Source: Symsagittifera roscoffensis | Lineage: Eukaryota > Xenacoelomorpha > Acoela > Convolutidae | Direction of reading: 5' to 3' | Length of the DNA stretch: 64,000 bases | Assembly: GCF_963678635.1 (NCBI RefSeq) | Contig: NC_087067.1 | Span: 55,670,456-55,734,455, forward strand | Shown here: piece by piece, positions 24,134 to 32,741 of the stretch | Layout of the letters: each line of letters starts with the position of its first letter | How positions within the stretch are numbered: position 1 is the stretch's first letter | Notes under the pieces: model-generated | The model's input: the letters and a program-made list of their open reading frames with translations, nothing else | Database searches by the model: none | Told to the model about the DNA's origin: nothing | Translations under genes and position numbers: made by a program

Positions 24134-27100
24134 TCACCAGGTCTGCAGCAAGCAGTGGCAAGGAAACTCGTCATGTGTCAACATGATGCTCCTCCAATTG
24201 CGTTTTCCTGAAGCTTCCAGCAATGGTTCCACTTCCATCATCACTCGGTGGATTTCATCATTCTCATCTACTGCATTGTAATCTGTGACAGTTGATCCTC
24301 TCTGTTTCTGTTTTTCAAAGTCACTGAAGTTCCCGCTCACATATCCCATGAACTTCTTTCCTAGTATCGACTCCAACTCCTCTTTGGTTCTCTCTGGAAC
24401 TGCTGAGAACATCTTACATAGTAACTCGTAAGACTTTTCAGACATTCTCGCCAATCTCACGCACTTTGGCACTGAGAAAGCTTGATCCACGATCGTTCTT
24501 GTACTCTTCACGTCCACAGCCACGAAATGTACAGGGTATCTGCTCTTGCACATTGGAGCCAACGTTGAACCCACCAAATATCGTGCTCCTGATGGTCTAC
24601 AATAAGTTTCGCTGTGTCTGATGTTCATCTCTGTTTCGATTGCTTCCCTCCATTTTCCTATATACTTCTGCTCAGTCTGCAGAACTCCTGGGAATACTTC
24701 TACGCTGATGGCTGTGACCATCTCATGTTTCTGTTCTAGATTCAATAATGACTCTAAAGAACCAAACATGCTGTAGAATCCTAGTGCTGTCACTAGATTC
24801 ACATCGGTTCCTCCATGGCAATCTGCTATCAGTTCCGTTTCCGTTCTTGCTTTCATCACTACATTTCCAAACAATACTGTCAACTGCTTGTGTTGTTTCT
24901 CCAGGGTTTTCACACAGTCTAGACTTCCACAAACGTGACCCTCTAGTCCACAGACTTCCGCCAGACAGCTACCAGGTTTGACCCAGTCTTCTGGTCCCCA
25001 GCCAGGCAACTCCACTTTATCTTCTCCGTTGCTCTTAGAGGCTGTTATCATCACATTATATATGATGTTGAGGTCACGCAGGTTACAGTCCGCATTCAGT
25101 TCCCTCCGTATGTCTTGTGTCGCCCGTAATATTGAGTCAGCGTTGGGACTAGGACACCATGATGGCTTCATCAATTCCCACACTGCCATCAAGCTCGTTC
25201 TCAGTAATTCATCTGAGAATCCCAACCCAAATTCCACTCTCTTGTCGGATTTTGGTACTGAAGGTGCAGTCACCTCTTCTTCCAAGACCAATCCCAATTT
25301 GGCCTGTGGATTGTTAACGCTCTTAGTCGTCACAATTCTGGACGTCCAGAATCTTAGTAACACCGCCTGCTCATAATCAAAGAAGCAATCGCGTATGTCT
25401 TCACTCAAGAAAGGATTGTATGCTATCCCTATAATCCCGGACACATAGCTATATGACTTCTTCTTGATCGGTCCACAGTATTCACTGGATTTCGGCAATG
25501 CTCCCATAGATTCTTTAGTGAGCCTCAACTCCTTGTTTGAGAATCTCCTGATCTCGTCTATCTTTTTAATGGGTTCCAATTCTTCAGGTTCTTTCATGTT
25601 CACCCTCATCGGTTTACTTTGCTGCATATCCAGCATTGCTAGTAAGAACATGGCTTTCGTTCGCTCATCGCCTTCCTTCAACATTTTAACACAAGTGCTT
25701 AATGCAGGTACTGAGATCTGCTCTATCAGGAATCGAATGAAACAGAGAGCGTCTCTCCGCTTTGCACACGCTACTGCTGCTCCCTCCTGGACTATCAGAT
25801 CCCTCAGATTCGTCATAAGGAAAACTTTTTCCTCCTTTGATCTCTTCCTTTCTTCTGAATCATATTCTTCGCGAGTCAGTCCCATCATGCACCAGGCGAG
25901 CCTGAGTTGTAATTCTGTCCTTACGTAAGGTACTGCCACGAGAGCATGTATTCTTGGCGTAGTCCTCATCTCTTCTTCGAAATACCTCAATACTACTGCT
26001 TTCCATGGAAGGCTCACTAACTGCTCGATCGTCTCCGCCTCTACGTCAGACGACGCCAAAGTTCCATACGCCTTCTGCTTGAGGGTGGTGCCTTGCAACA
26101 TCGTTTCCAGATAACCCTCCATGGCTTTTTCGTCTTCCAGGGCCACTACATACCCTCTAGCCGAGTTCCGGTATTCCAACATCTCCATGTATCCACCGGT
26201 GGGTTCATCTATCGACACTGTCTCCGACACTGTTAGTCGGTTGTATTCCACTGGTGTCAGTTGTCCTGCAACACTCCCTTTTCCATGATTCATGGGAGAT
26301 GGTTTGAAGTCCCTCATTTTACTCTCTCCACATTGACTGAGTATTTCCATTTCTAAAGTTGCTCCAGTCAGAGTGCGGTCACTCCTTTTGGATTTATAAC
26401 CGGTTGACTTTATCCCCGCCATGAGAATGGGTGGCACCATCGCTATATCAGTTAATATTCTATCTGCGCCAGACAATTGATAATCACCTTGCCCCAAATC
26501 CATGACTTCCTCGACTCGTTTTCTTTTCGCTGAGTTACCAGCTTTCATCGATATTTCCGAATCCACTTTCGTCTTTCCAATCCTCCTCGGCATCACTCTG
26601 CTGCCTAACTTCATTTTCATCGCATTGATTTTATCAATCACCATTTTCGATCGCATCGTTCCTCTCCTGGTCCTTGACAGGTACACCACCTCTCCTTCAT
26701 TGTCCTGCGGTGTCATCTTGATGGGAGAATTCACTTCACTCTCATCAGTGGCTGAGTCGATCAATAACTCACGCAGTCTCCCTTCACACTCATCAAGCTT
26801 GTCAAGTACTTCTCTCATCAAGGGTTGATTGAGACCTGTTTTGAGAATGGACTGGGTCCCATAGCTCTGAATCACAGTCCAGACTTCTTCCATGAACGCC
26901 ACTCTGTCCAGCTTACATCCCGTCCTACTCTCGTGGTCTCGGTGATGTACTTCCCATTCTTCTTCGGGTAGCGTTCCCAAGAAAGGTACTCTGGCTGAGG
27001 CCTCTATTCTTCTCCTCCGAGGTGATTCCATGAGGATTCTCTGATCGTTATTTCTTGTATTGCCAGGAGAGCTGCTCTCCGGCAAATTCCGTTTCATCTC

Positions 27101-28990
27101 CTCAAAGGCTGACGGAGGTTCCAGTGTCGAGATGCCTTCATCCGCTGGCTCAGTCGTTTCCAACGTGTCTGCATTATTCTCAAGATCACTGAAGATATTG
27201 AAATCCAGGCTGGATGTTCCTCCTGTCGATGCCCTGTCGTCCTCCCCACCAGCTTGATCTTGTTGCATGGGTTCTTCAGTCTGACGGTTTCCACCCTGTC
27301 CGTCATCTCCTTCTGACTTGTCCCTATTCGAGTTCGATGGTCCTTGTTCGTCTTTGTCGGCTTCTTCCTGGAATCTCGGTATGAGCAATGTACCGGCCGA
27401 CTTATCTTCCTCTTCTCCATGGACCACTTTGATTTCTTCGCAGCCGAAGGGTGCTAGGAAAATTCTCGTCTGCAATACTCCCGCAGCTTTCATCTCTTTT
27501 CTCACACTGGTCAGGATTACTGAGGCTTCAGGCAATTCAGTCCTGCCTCTCATCCTCATTGGAGCTAAGCCTAGTCCCCTCCATTCCTCATCAAATCCTT
27601 CAGGCTTGGGAGTAGCAGCGTTGCTTATTCGCCTTCTCGTCGCTTGATCCGTGTACGCAAATCGTGTGTACTGTAACACGGCGGCATTTCTCCCCACGAA
27701 GTATGGATCCATCGTCGCCGAGAAATTCCCTACTCTCCTTTCATTGGTTTCGAATGCTCTCAACCTAGGAGTTTGTACTACGGAGACTGCTCCGAGCAAC
27801 ATCCTTCTTATCAGAGGGAATTCAGGGATTGCTTCGGGTAGCTTCTTGTAATCGCCCCAGTCCTTCGTCTCTTCTCTCACCTTGTGATACGCTGCTGTGA
27901 GACGAGGCACTCTGGTCATTTCACCATTCGTTTTGTCATAGGGTCTCAGATTCCAAAGCTTTGGAAACACCTCGATGTGTCCTCTTTCTACTTCTCCCAT
28001 GCGGTCACAGAAGTGATCGTCAAAATTGATGACTGTCATCTCCGGCTCCGATATTTTCGCAAACAATAGATCTTCACTCATGAGCTCCCGCAGTGTGTGC
28101 TGCTCACACCAGTTCAGTGTACTACCGTCCACTGCCGATATGAGGTTCAGGTGCAGCACCGACCTCCTATATGCTTCCACTTTAACGTCAGGGAACGCAA
28201 AGGTGACTGCTGGTCCATAGATCACTGTCACGAACTCCGTGACTCCTCTGATCAGCGCCAAGGGATCGGTCCTCATAGCCAAGCTCAGATCTGTTAATAG
28301 CGGCATGCCTCCAACATGTCGTCTAACATCTTCCTCTCTATCAATTGTTTCGTCTTCTCCGGTTCCAAAGCGATTTTGCTGCAAGAGATACTGGATAAGA
28401 GTGTGTCTCAGGTCTCTTATTTTGTTCCACGAGTCTGTGGATTTCTTCATATCCAGATTCCTCACTCTCTCTTTCATCTGCTCGGGACAACGTGCCAGTT
28501 TCATCAGTCCTCCCAAGTTTCCGTGGGTTATTGCGATCAATGTCAGAAGTCCATCTAGTCGCAGGTTCTGTATTCCATCCGTAAGCAGTATCACCGGTCC
28601 TTTCACGAAATTCTCCGCTCCAAATGTCACGAACAGGGCTATTAATTCCACTATCGATACTTTCACTACCGCTTGGAGGAATTCCTTTATCAAGTAGTGC
28701 GAGACTTTCGGGTAGACTTTTGCCAAGAAGGACGCGGTCCATCCGGCTCCCAACCCTTCTAGCATGCTGTCTGTCCTTTCAAATCCCTCCTGTCCTTTCA
28801 CTTCCTGGGTCCAGAAGGTTTCCAGAGTAATCTGACACAATCTGTTCACGAACTCAGCTGTCTTTTCTCCGGCATTTTCCGCCAGGTTCACCTCCTTCAA
28901 CAAGTAGGCGTGTATCTTAGTGATCATTACTGGGCCTTGCTGAAAAGCATCTGCACCCAATGCCGCTACTCTCGGATTCAGGTGTAGCCA
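24134..28990 (-). CDS. GE2 third frame, large central segment of unknown fold
   Basis: About 1618 open codons with no signal peptide and no convincing transmembrane segment. The first 500 residues look globular. An acidic, Gln/Gly-rich low-complexity linker follows (about residues 530-610), then basic patches (SPRRRRIEA, KRKRVEE) that could be nuclear signals, and a second globular half rich in charged helices with scattered Cys/His. I recognise no domain. The frame continues upstream of the first plausible start as far as a TAG at 28991-28993, so it was probably joined to the preceding segment. Uninterrupted coding over 4.8 kb in a transposon argues for selection until recently. Confidence 0.75.
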   Translation of the reverse strand, partial: WLHLNPRVAALGADAFQQGPVMITKIHAYLLKEVNLAENAGEKTAEFVNRLCQITLETFWTQEVKGQEGFERTDSMLEGLGAGWTASFLAKVYPKVSHYLIKEFLQAVVKVSIVELIALFVTFGAENFVKGPVILLTDGIQNLRLDGLLTLIAITHGNLGGLMKLARCPEQMKERVRNLDMKKSTDSWNKIRDLRHTLIQYLLQQNRFGTGEDETIDREEDVRRHVGGMPLLTDLSLAMRTDPLALIRGVTEFVTVIYGPAVTFAFPDVKVEAYRRSVLHLNLISAVDGSTLNWCEQHTLRELMSEDLLFAKISEPEMTVINFDDHFCDRMGEVERGHIEVFPKLWNLRPYDKTNGEMTRVPRLTAAYHKVREETKDWGDYKKLPEAIPEFPLIRRMLLGAVSVVQTPRLRAFETNERRVGNFSATMDPYFVGRNAAVLQYTRFAYTDQATRRRISNAATPKPEGFDEEWRGLGLAPMRMRGRTELPEASVILTSVRKEMKAAGVLQTRIFLAPFGCEEIKVVHGEEEDKSAGTLLIPRFQEEADKDEQGPSNSNRDKSEGDDGQGGNRQTEEPMQQDQAGGEDDRASTGGTSSLDFNIFSDLENNADTLETTEPADEGISTLEPPSAFEEMKRNLPESSSPGNTRNNDQRILMESPRRRRIEASARVPFLGTLPEEEWEVHHRDHESRTGCKLDRVAFMEEVWTVIQSYGTQSILKTGLNQPLMREVLDKLDECEGRLRELLIDSATDESEVNSPIKMTPQDNEGEVVYLSRTRRGTMRSKMVIDKINAMKMKLGSRVMPRRIGKTKVDSEISMKAGNSAKRKRVEEVMDLGQGDYQLSGADRILTDIAMVPPILMAGIKSTGYKSKRSDRTLTGATLEMEILSQCGESKMRDFKPSPMNHGKGSVAGQLTPVEYNRLTVSETVSIDEPTGGYMEMLEYRNSARGYVVALEDEKAMEGYLETMLQGTTLKQKAYGTLASSDVEAETIEQLVSLPWKAVVLRYFEEEMRTTPRIHALVAVPYVRTELQLRLAWCMMGLTREEYDSEERKRSKEEKVFLMTNLRDLIVQEGAAVACAKRRDALCFIRFLIEQISVPALSTCVKMLKEGDERTKAMFLLAMLDMQQSKPMRVNMKEPEELEPIKKIDEIRRFSNKELRLTKESMGALPKSSEYCGPIKKKSYSYVSGIIGIAYNPFLSEDIRDCFFDYEQAVLLRFWTSRIVTTKSVNNPQAKLGLVLEEEVTAPSVPKSDKRVEFGLGFSDELLRTSLMAVWELMKPSWCPSPNADSILRATQDIRRELNADCNLRDLNIIYNVMITASKSNGEDKVELPGWGPEDWVKPGSCLAEVCGLEGHVCGSLDCVKTLEKQHKQLTVLFGNVVMKARTETELIADCHGGTDVNLVTALGFYSMFGSLESLLNLEQKHEMVTAISVEVFPGVLQTEQKYIGKWREAIETEMNIRHSETYCRPSGARYLVGSTLAPMCKSRYPVHFVAVDVKSTRTIVDQAFSVPKCVRLARMSEKSYELLCKMFSAVPERTKEELESILGKKFMGYVSGNFSDFEKQKQRGSTVTDYNAVDENDEIHRVMMEVEPLLEASGKRNWRSIMLTHDEFPCHCLLQTW

Positions 28991-29428
28991 CTAGTTTGCT
29001 TCCGGCTTGGTTCTCAGCACCATCGCTTCCAGATGAGCTCTCGTCTCCAGTGAATTCTTTCTTCTCGTGTCTTCACTCGCCACTTCCATTGCTCGGAACC
29101 ACAAGTCGTTGGACATCGCCGTGATCACTCGATGGTCGTCATCTATTCCTGGTTTCAGTTTGAGTTGCCGACTGAAGTTGGACAGTTCCAACCCCAGCAC
29201 CTCGTCCAACACCAACATGTGTAGCGCGTGGTCCTTGAACCCTCTCATCGCGTTTGAGATATCTGACCATACTGCAGGCAGTTCAGCCTTAAGTGGCCTC
29301 AGGTTCTCCATTTCTATCATGCGATTCGGGGCTGATATGATCACATCATATTTTCCCTCCGAAAGTAAGGCTACCATTGCATACACAAATTTCAGTCCAT
29401 CCGGGAGATATGCATATGTCAATGTCAC
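28991..29428 (-). CDS. GE2 third frame, segment between duplication and TAG
   Basis: About 145 codons in the same frame as the large segment downstream, from which a single TAG separates it. Its beginning overlaps the end of the SGNH reading frame by 83 bp in another frame. Just upstream, the 10-base unit CAATGTCACT (+ strand) is present twice in tandem (about 29418-29437), which explains the change of frame. Its start supplies a DGLKF segment that aligns in position and pattern with the DGIHF block of the first SGNH domain. Confidence 0.65.
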   Translation of the reverse strand: MTLTYAYLPDGLKFVYAMVALLSEGKYDVIISAPNRMIEMENLRPLKAELPAVWSDISNAMRGFKDHALHMLVLDEVLGLELSNFSRQLKLKPGIDDDHRVITAMSNDLWFRAMEVASEDTRRKNSLETRAHLEAMVLRTKPEAN

Positions 29429-32345
29429 TCAATGTCACTTTGTTGAATGATCCCTCCTTTGTCGCGTCTACCACTTCACCCATTGACTCCAGGATGTCTT
29501 TTATCGCGGGCCATACTGCGTTTTCTGCTGTTGCAGGATCTCTGAGCCTGCTCAGAAAACCTCTACTGTGTAGATGGTCATTGATGCCAGCAAACACAAT
29601 CGTTATCGGGTTCATCTCTGTCTGCCTTTGTACCCCTATAGCCAATGACACTGATTGCAATAGGTCTAGGTCAACTGCGGCCAGCATTATGACGTCCGGC
29701 CAAAACAAAGACTTAGAGGTGTACACGAACTCTGAATTCGCTACTACCATGATTTTGGCCTTCCTCATCTCTGCTTTGTCGTAGGCGGCGAAGATGGTCT
29801 CATCTTTCTTTATCGCTGTCAATCCGCCATATCTCTGGACATCACCATCTTGGTTCACTAGTTTTGGGTACACTCTCTCCTTCACATGACCAGGTGGTGT
29901 CGTCAATTGCCTAAATATCTTCACGTGTTGTCCAATCGGCGCTCTCGCCGTCAGGAATCTTCCTGGCCTTTCTTCACGATTCCTCTCATCATGGTTCAAT
30001 CTCACATCTTGCAACGGTCTTGCATTCACAGGTCCTATTGTGTTGTTGGAGGGCAGTCCCTCCAAGTCGGCAAATCTCAAGGCCGTCGTGGAGCTGAAAT
30101 TTATGCCAGCGGCTATCAACCAGTCTACGCCGGTTATCGAGTACAATCTGCTGACGGATAGCGTCGCTCCATTCAGCATCCTCCTTGCATCTTCGATGAA
30201 GCTCACTCTCTGTAGGTCCAGCTTCATTAGTTCTTCTTTGTATATATGCCAAGGAGACGGTATGGATCGCGACCACATCAATAAGCCTCTGCTCGGTCTT
30301 TCCTCTCGACTGGTACTCGTCGTCTCCGATCTAGTGTCCGATCTAGATGTGCCGGCTACTTCTTCGATTGGTTGGTTGACAGGTCCTATCCTTCTCCTAG
30401 GATGAATTGTTCTCCTCATCGGTGCCTCTCCCAACCGATCCTGCACGTCCGTTCTTCGACCTGGTTCACTGGAGCTTTGTTGCCGGTAATTTATGGCGGC
30501 TGGGACCGTACCCAAGCGTGTTTCCAGGTTAGGAGGCACAAAGGTGGTGATCACCGTATCACTCACCGTTCCCTCTTCCTTCAGCACTCCTGTGTCAAAG
30601 AGTTCTGCTTCCAGCTCATCCAACCGTTCTTGGAAGACTCGATTCAACCAAGCTTGTCCTTCGACACTGTCGAAGTGGATGCCATCTGTGGTCATTCTGG
30701 CTTGATCCATGGCTCTCAATTCATGTTCAATGTCCATGAGGATCATTCTTCCGGCATTTCGATTTGCTAGGTTTCTCAAGATGTTGTTCCATCTCATGAC
30801 TCCCTCGTTGTGCCTTCTTCCTGATGCTGTCAGGCTTCTTGCGTTCATTGGCACCGTGCAAACGGTCAGTACCGCGCAACTGAACTTCTGCCAGAGAGTA
30901 GTAAACAAACACACCATCATTGCTTCCCACAGTGCTTCCTGCTCATCTGATCCTCTGGAGATGTCATTCGTCCCAACTAAGATCATCACATTGGGTATCT
31001 TCCCTGGATTCATCAGCTCCACCATGCGATATAATTGGGCAATCGTCGCGCCTCCAAAGGCCATCACCGTGGTGACCCATGAGGTCCTCAAATTCGACAG
31101 CACTCTGACTAAGCTGTCTCCCAATATCAGGTGAGATGTCCCGAGTGGTGGTTGCTGCAGGTTCACAGCCGGGCTCCAGGTAGCTCGATTGAAGCAGGCT
31201 CTCGGATCTGTCTCCGGAACTCCCGTGAAATTATACTTCAATTGATTATTCTTCTGCACGTCTATTACACGAGACACTTTCTTCGCTGGCATCTTCCTTA
31301 CTTTCCTCTCTGGGATTCTCGAGTTCCCCATGAGTGGTGTCATGTTACTCATCCCTTGTCTGATTACTGTCTGGGAGAGTTGTACTCTGCCCGTATCGTC
31401 AACCGTTCCATAGGGTGCAGTCACCCCGGAACCTGGTGCATTCTTGTTAGCGACCAATCGTCCAGCGGTCTCTATCAGTTTTCTCACTGTCTGTTCTACG
31501 ACGGGATCACCCAAGGTGTCACTAGGATCCGGGATTGTTACTCGGTTCGTCTCTGCTGGAAGCCGTGTCTCCGTTGTTTGACTCATTTCTCGAGGTGTCA
31601 AGAGCTCCATCGGGGACTGCCCACGAGGAATATCCCTTGCAGGTATCACTTTCTCAATGGACGTCGTCAACGCCACCTGCTCCGATCGCTCTTTGTATTC
31701 CTGCCTTAAGCGTTCGATCTCTTGACCCTGCTTTTTGTTGCAGTCTTCAAACAACTTTCTCCACATGTCCCGGTCTTCCTCCATCGCCAGCATGGTCTTC
31801 GTCATATCGTCTAACTCCTTCTTCGTACTTCTCAACTGATCGTTCATCTCGTCCAGATCTTGTATGGTTTGGTTCGTCTGAACCTTCTGTGTTACTTTCG
31901 CCCCTTTTGGTGGCACAGCTGCTCTCAGTGGTGAACCAGACGAGGTCGCCTCGCTGTTCATCTCCCGATGCATTCTCGTCAGCCCAGGTTTGGGCTTGGA
32001 GGGCATTGGCATCTCACCTGGTTGGTAAGTCCTAGAACTTCCCAACCCAGGCTCATTCGCCAAGTCACTCCCTGAGAGAGCCCCGTTTCTCCACCTCATC
32101 ACTCTCATGTTCGGGCGGTCTAGTACTCCTCTTTCTCCATATGCTGCCATCAACAGGACTTCCGTGGGGCGGTCCCCACGGTTGTCGTGCCCCAAGATGT
32201 TAATCAGGGCGGTCAGCAACATGACCACCTCTGGGTTCTCCAGAGCGAAGTCTCGTTCGATCAGCCGACGATAGATCGCATCTACCATCGGTCCTACATA
32301 TGCCTCTGCCAGGTCCATCAATTCATCCAGGTTGAAATTGTCCAT
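29346..32345 (-). CDS. GE2 third frame, N-terminal part: coiled coil plus SGNH/GDSL hydrolase-like domain
   Basis: 999 codons starting ATG at 32345. Residues about 165-245 form a charged coiled coil. Residues about 405-575 form an SGNH-hydrolase-like domain: block I GDSLVR (Ser411), block II GGATI, block III VGTNDISRG (Asn460), block V DGIHF (Asp554, His557). All four landmark residues of the family are present, so an active esterase/lipase-type enzyme is plausible. A second related unit begins near residue 850 with GINDHLHS as a block III match. A Ser/Arg/Thr-rich linker separates the two. The frame ends at 29346 beyond a 10-bp duplication, so the last 30 or so residues are probably out of frame. 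SGNH domains are known in ORF1 of some CR1-type LINEs; its role here is inferred. Confidence 0.85.
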   Translation of the reverse strand: MDNFNLDELMDLAEAYVGPMVDAIYRRLIERDFALENPEVVMLLTALINILGHDNRGDRPTEVLLMAAYGERGVLDRPNMRVMRWRNGALSGSDLANEPGLGSSRTYQPGEMPMPSKPKPGLTRMHREMNSEATSSGSPLRAAVPPKGAKVTQKVQTNQTIQDLDEMNDQLRSTKKELDDMTKTMLAMEEDRDMWRKLFEDCNKKQGQEIERLRQEYKERSEQVALTTSIEKVIPARDIPRGQSPMELLTPREMSQTTETRLPAETNRVTIPDPSDTLGDPVVEQTVRKLIETAGRLVANKNAPGSGVTAPYGTVDDTGRVQLSQTVIRQGMSNMTPLMGNSRIPERKVRKMPAKKVSRVIDVQKNNQLKYNFTGVPETDPRACFNRATWSPAVNLQQPPLGTSHLILGDSLVRVLSNLRTSWVTTVMAFGGATIAQLYRMVELMNPGKIPNVMILVGTNDISRGSDEQEALWEAMMVCLFTTLWQKFSCAVLTVCTVPMNARSLTASGRRHNEGVMRWNNILRNLANRNAGRMILMDIEHELRAMDQARMTTDGIHFDSVEGQAWLNRVFQERLDELEAELFDTGVLKEEGTVSDTVITTFVPPNLETRLGTVPAAINYRQQSSSEPGRRTDVQDRLGEAPMRRTIHPRRRIGPVNQPIEEVAGTSRSDTRSETTSTSREERPSRGLLMWSRSIPSPWHIYKEELMKLDLQRVSFIEDARRMLNGATLSVSRLYSITGVDWLIAAGINFSSTTALRFADLEGLPSNNTIGPVNARPLQDVRLNHDERNREERPGRFLTARAPIGQHVKIFRQLTTPPGHVKERVYPKLVNQDGDVQRYGGLTAIKKDETIFAAYDKAEMRKAKIMVVANSEFVYTSKSLFWPDVIMLAAVDLDLLQSVSLAIGVQRQTEMNPITIVFAGINDHLHSRGFLSRLRDPATAENAVWPAIKDILESMGEVVDATKEGSFNKVTLSDIDICISPGWTEICVCNGSLTFGGKI

Positions 32346-32741
32346 ACTGTTCTTTCCAAGTTTGATTTGATTTCGATTTCAAGTTTTGACTCAAGTGAGC
32401 AATTAAATGATCAATCAGGATCTAGAAAAGGAATCACGACTGTCACACCTGTCAGTTTCACCTTAATATATATCGTTAAAATTTGCTTAAAGACAGTTCA
32501 GATAAAAAGATATTTATCCTAAAATTTATTAAAATCAATTGGTTTCTAAAATTTTGGAATTCGACCTAAGATTGGACAGTCCAAACTTTGGATCTATTCC
32601 CAAGATCGTCATTTAGTTGTTCATGGTCACTAACCCCTACTTACCCATGATCTTAATAACCTAACACATAACATAACATAACGCACCTCTCACATATTAC
32701 ACACAACTTAGTCTTTGGCCTAACACCCTCTCGCACATCAC
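32346..32741 (-). promoter_or_regulatory. GE2 intercistronic region with conserved 3' splice-site-like sequence
   Basis: About 400 bp between the pol stop and the third-frame ATG. In sense it holds TTATG repeats, an AT-rich stretch, then CCTTTTCTAG ending at about 32422, roughly 75 bp before the ATG. GE1 has the equivalent CTCTTTTCTAG at 17847-17857 despite general decay. This fits a 3' splice site producing a subgenomic RNA for the third frame. The matching 5' splice site was not identified. Confidence 0.45.

Noticed and set aside
23414-32345. Third frame as a retroviral-type envelope gene
   Set aside because: No signal peptide, fusion peptide, furin-like site or clear transmembrane anchor is visible; the recognisable domain is an SGNH hydrolase fold.
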